Assembly (NCBI GenBank): GCA_031424975.1
Contig: JANPIL010000512.1
Location: 1-12,670, forward strand
Reading direction: 5' to 3'
DNA: 12,670 nt
Source: Xanthocytophaga sp031424975
GTDB lineage: Bacteria; Bacteroidota; Bacteroidia; Cytophagales; 172606-1
Both the position numbers and the translations under genes were made by a program. The notes under the pieces are model-generated. The model was not told the origin of the DNA and ran no database searches. It saw nothing but the letters and a program-made list of their open reading frames with translations. Below, piece after piece: positions 12,642 through 12,670 of the stretch; position 1 is the first letter of the stretch; each line of letters opens with the position of its first letter.

Positions 12642-12670
12642 GGTTTATGGTTTTCCAAAGATACTGTTTT
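12642..12670 (+). repeat. 29-bp intergenic element, copy 8
   Basis: Starts GGTTTAT (two mismatches) and ends GATACTGTTTT (one mismatch) with the standard spacing, reaching the last base of the window. It starts 12 bases before the superoxide dismutase ATG and points away from that gene. Confidence 0.75.
12656..12663 (-). promoter_or_regulatory. -7 box TATCTTTG of the superoxide dismutase gene, inside element copy 8
   Basis: On the minus strand TATCTTTG fits TAnnTTTG and ends 26 bases before ATG 12630, giving a leader of roughly 20 bases. It overlaps the junction of the variable middle and the GATACT block of the element, so this copy seems to have been recruited as a promoter in reverse orientation. 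The -33 region lies beyond the window. Confidence 0.55.

Noticed and set aside
1..12670. CRISPR arrays, tRNA or rRNA genes, insertion sequences with transposases
   Set aside because: No regularly spaced direct repeats, no cloverleaf-like or rRNA segment, and no transposase-like protein were recognised on either strand.

Overview
This 12.7 kb stretch looks like chromosomal DNA from a fairly GC-rich member of the Bacteroidota. The evidence is the set of Bacteroidota-type families (a DUF4270 lipoprotein, the short glycogen synthase-like half protein, DUF3109, NIF3 paired with a C4 zinc-ribbon coiled-coil protein), several promoter -7 boxes of the TAnnTTTG class, and starts without clear Shine-Dalgarno sites. 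The genus cannot be named from this sequence.

Layout. At the left edge is a possible C-terminal scrap of a plus-strand gene (1-36), then a long perfect hairpin. A minus-strand pair follows: a C4 zinc-ribbon coiled-coil protein (213-986) and a NIF3-family metal protein (1123-2220). Divergent from these is a plus-strand run: a glycogen synthase-like half protein (2441-3256), a DUF4270 lipoprotein overlapping it (3240-4622), and glmS (4880-6718). Next comes a clock-like module: kaiC (7008-8732), kaiB (8859-9188) and a PAS-PAS histidine kinase (9382-11185). The kinase frame is broken by a 16-bp tandem duplication. A DUF3109 cysteine-rich protein (11229-11792) converges on an exported Mn-type superoxide dismutase (11902-12630, minus strand).

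How the genes relate. KaiC and KaiB are the core of the cyanobacterial oscillator. Here they are followed by a PAS histidine kinase that could serve as output, with no KaiA in view. This KaiC has Ala at the first autophosphorylation position, Ser at the second, a Gln-Glu pair in place of Glu-Glu in its first ATPase domain, and a long coiled-coil tail. A timer or stress-signalling role is inference. The flanking genes are housekeeping (GlmS supplies glucosamine-6-phosphate) or stress-related (superoxide dismutase).

The most unexpected structure is not a gene. A 29-bp element (GGTTTGG, eleven variable bases, GATACTATTTT) recurs ten times between genes with exactly the same internal spacing, and an eleventh degenerate copy forms the signal-peptide codons of the DUF4270 lipoprotein. 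Copies occur at 9 of the 11 gene junctions, twice as inverted pairs building large hairpins. One copy carries a good -7 box for the superoxide dismutase gene. Whether these are promoters, terminator parts, protein-binding sites or relics of a mobile repeat cannot be decided from this window.
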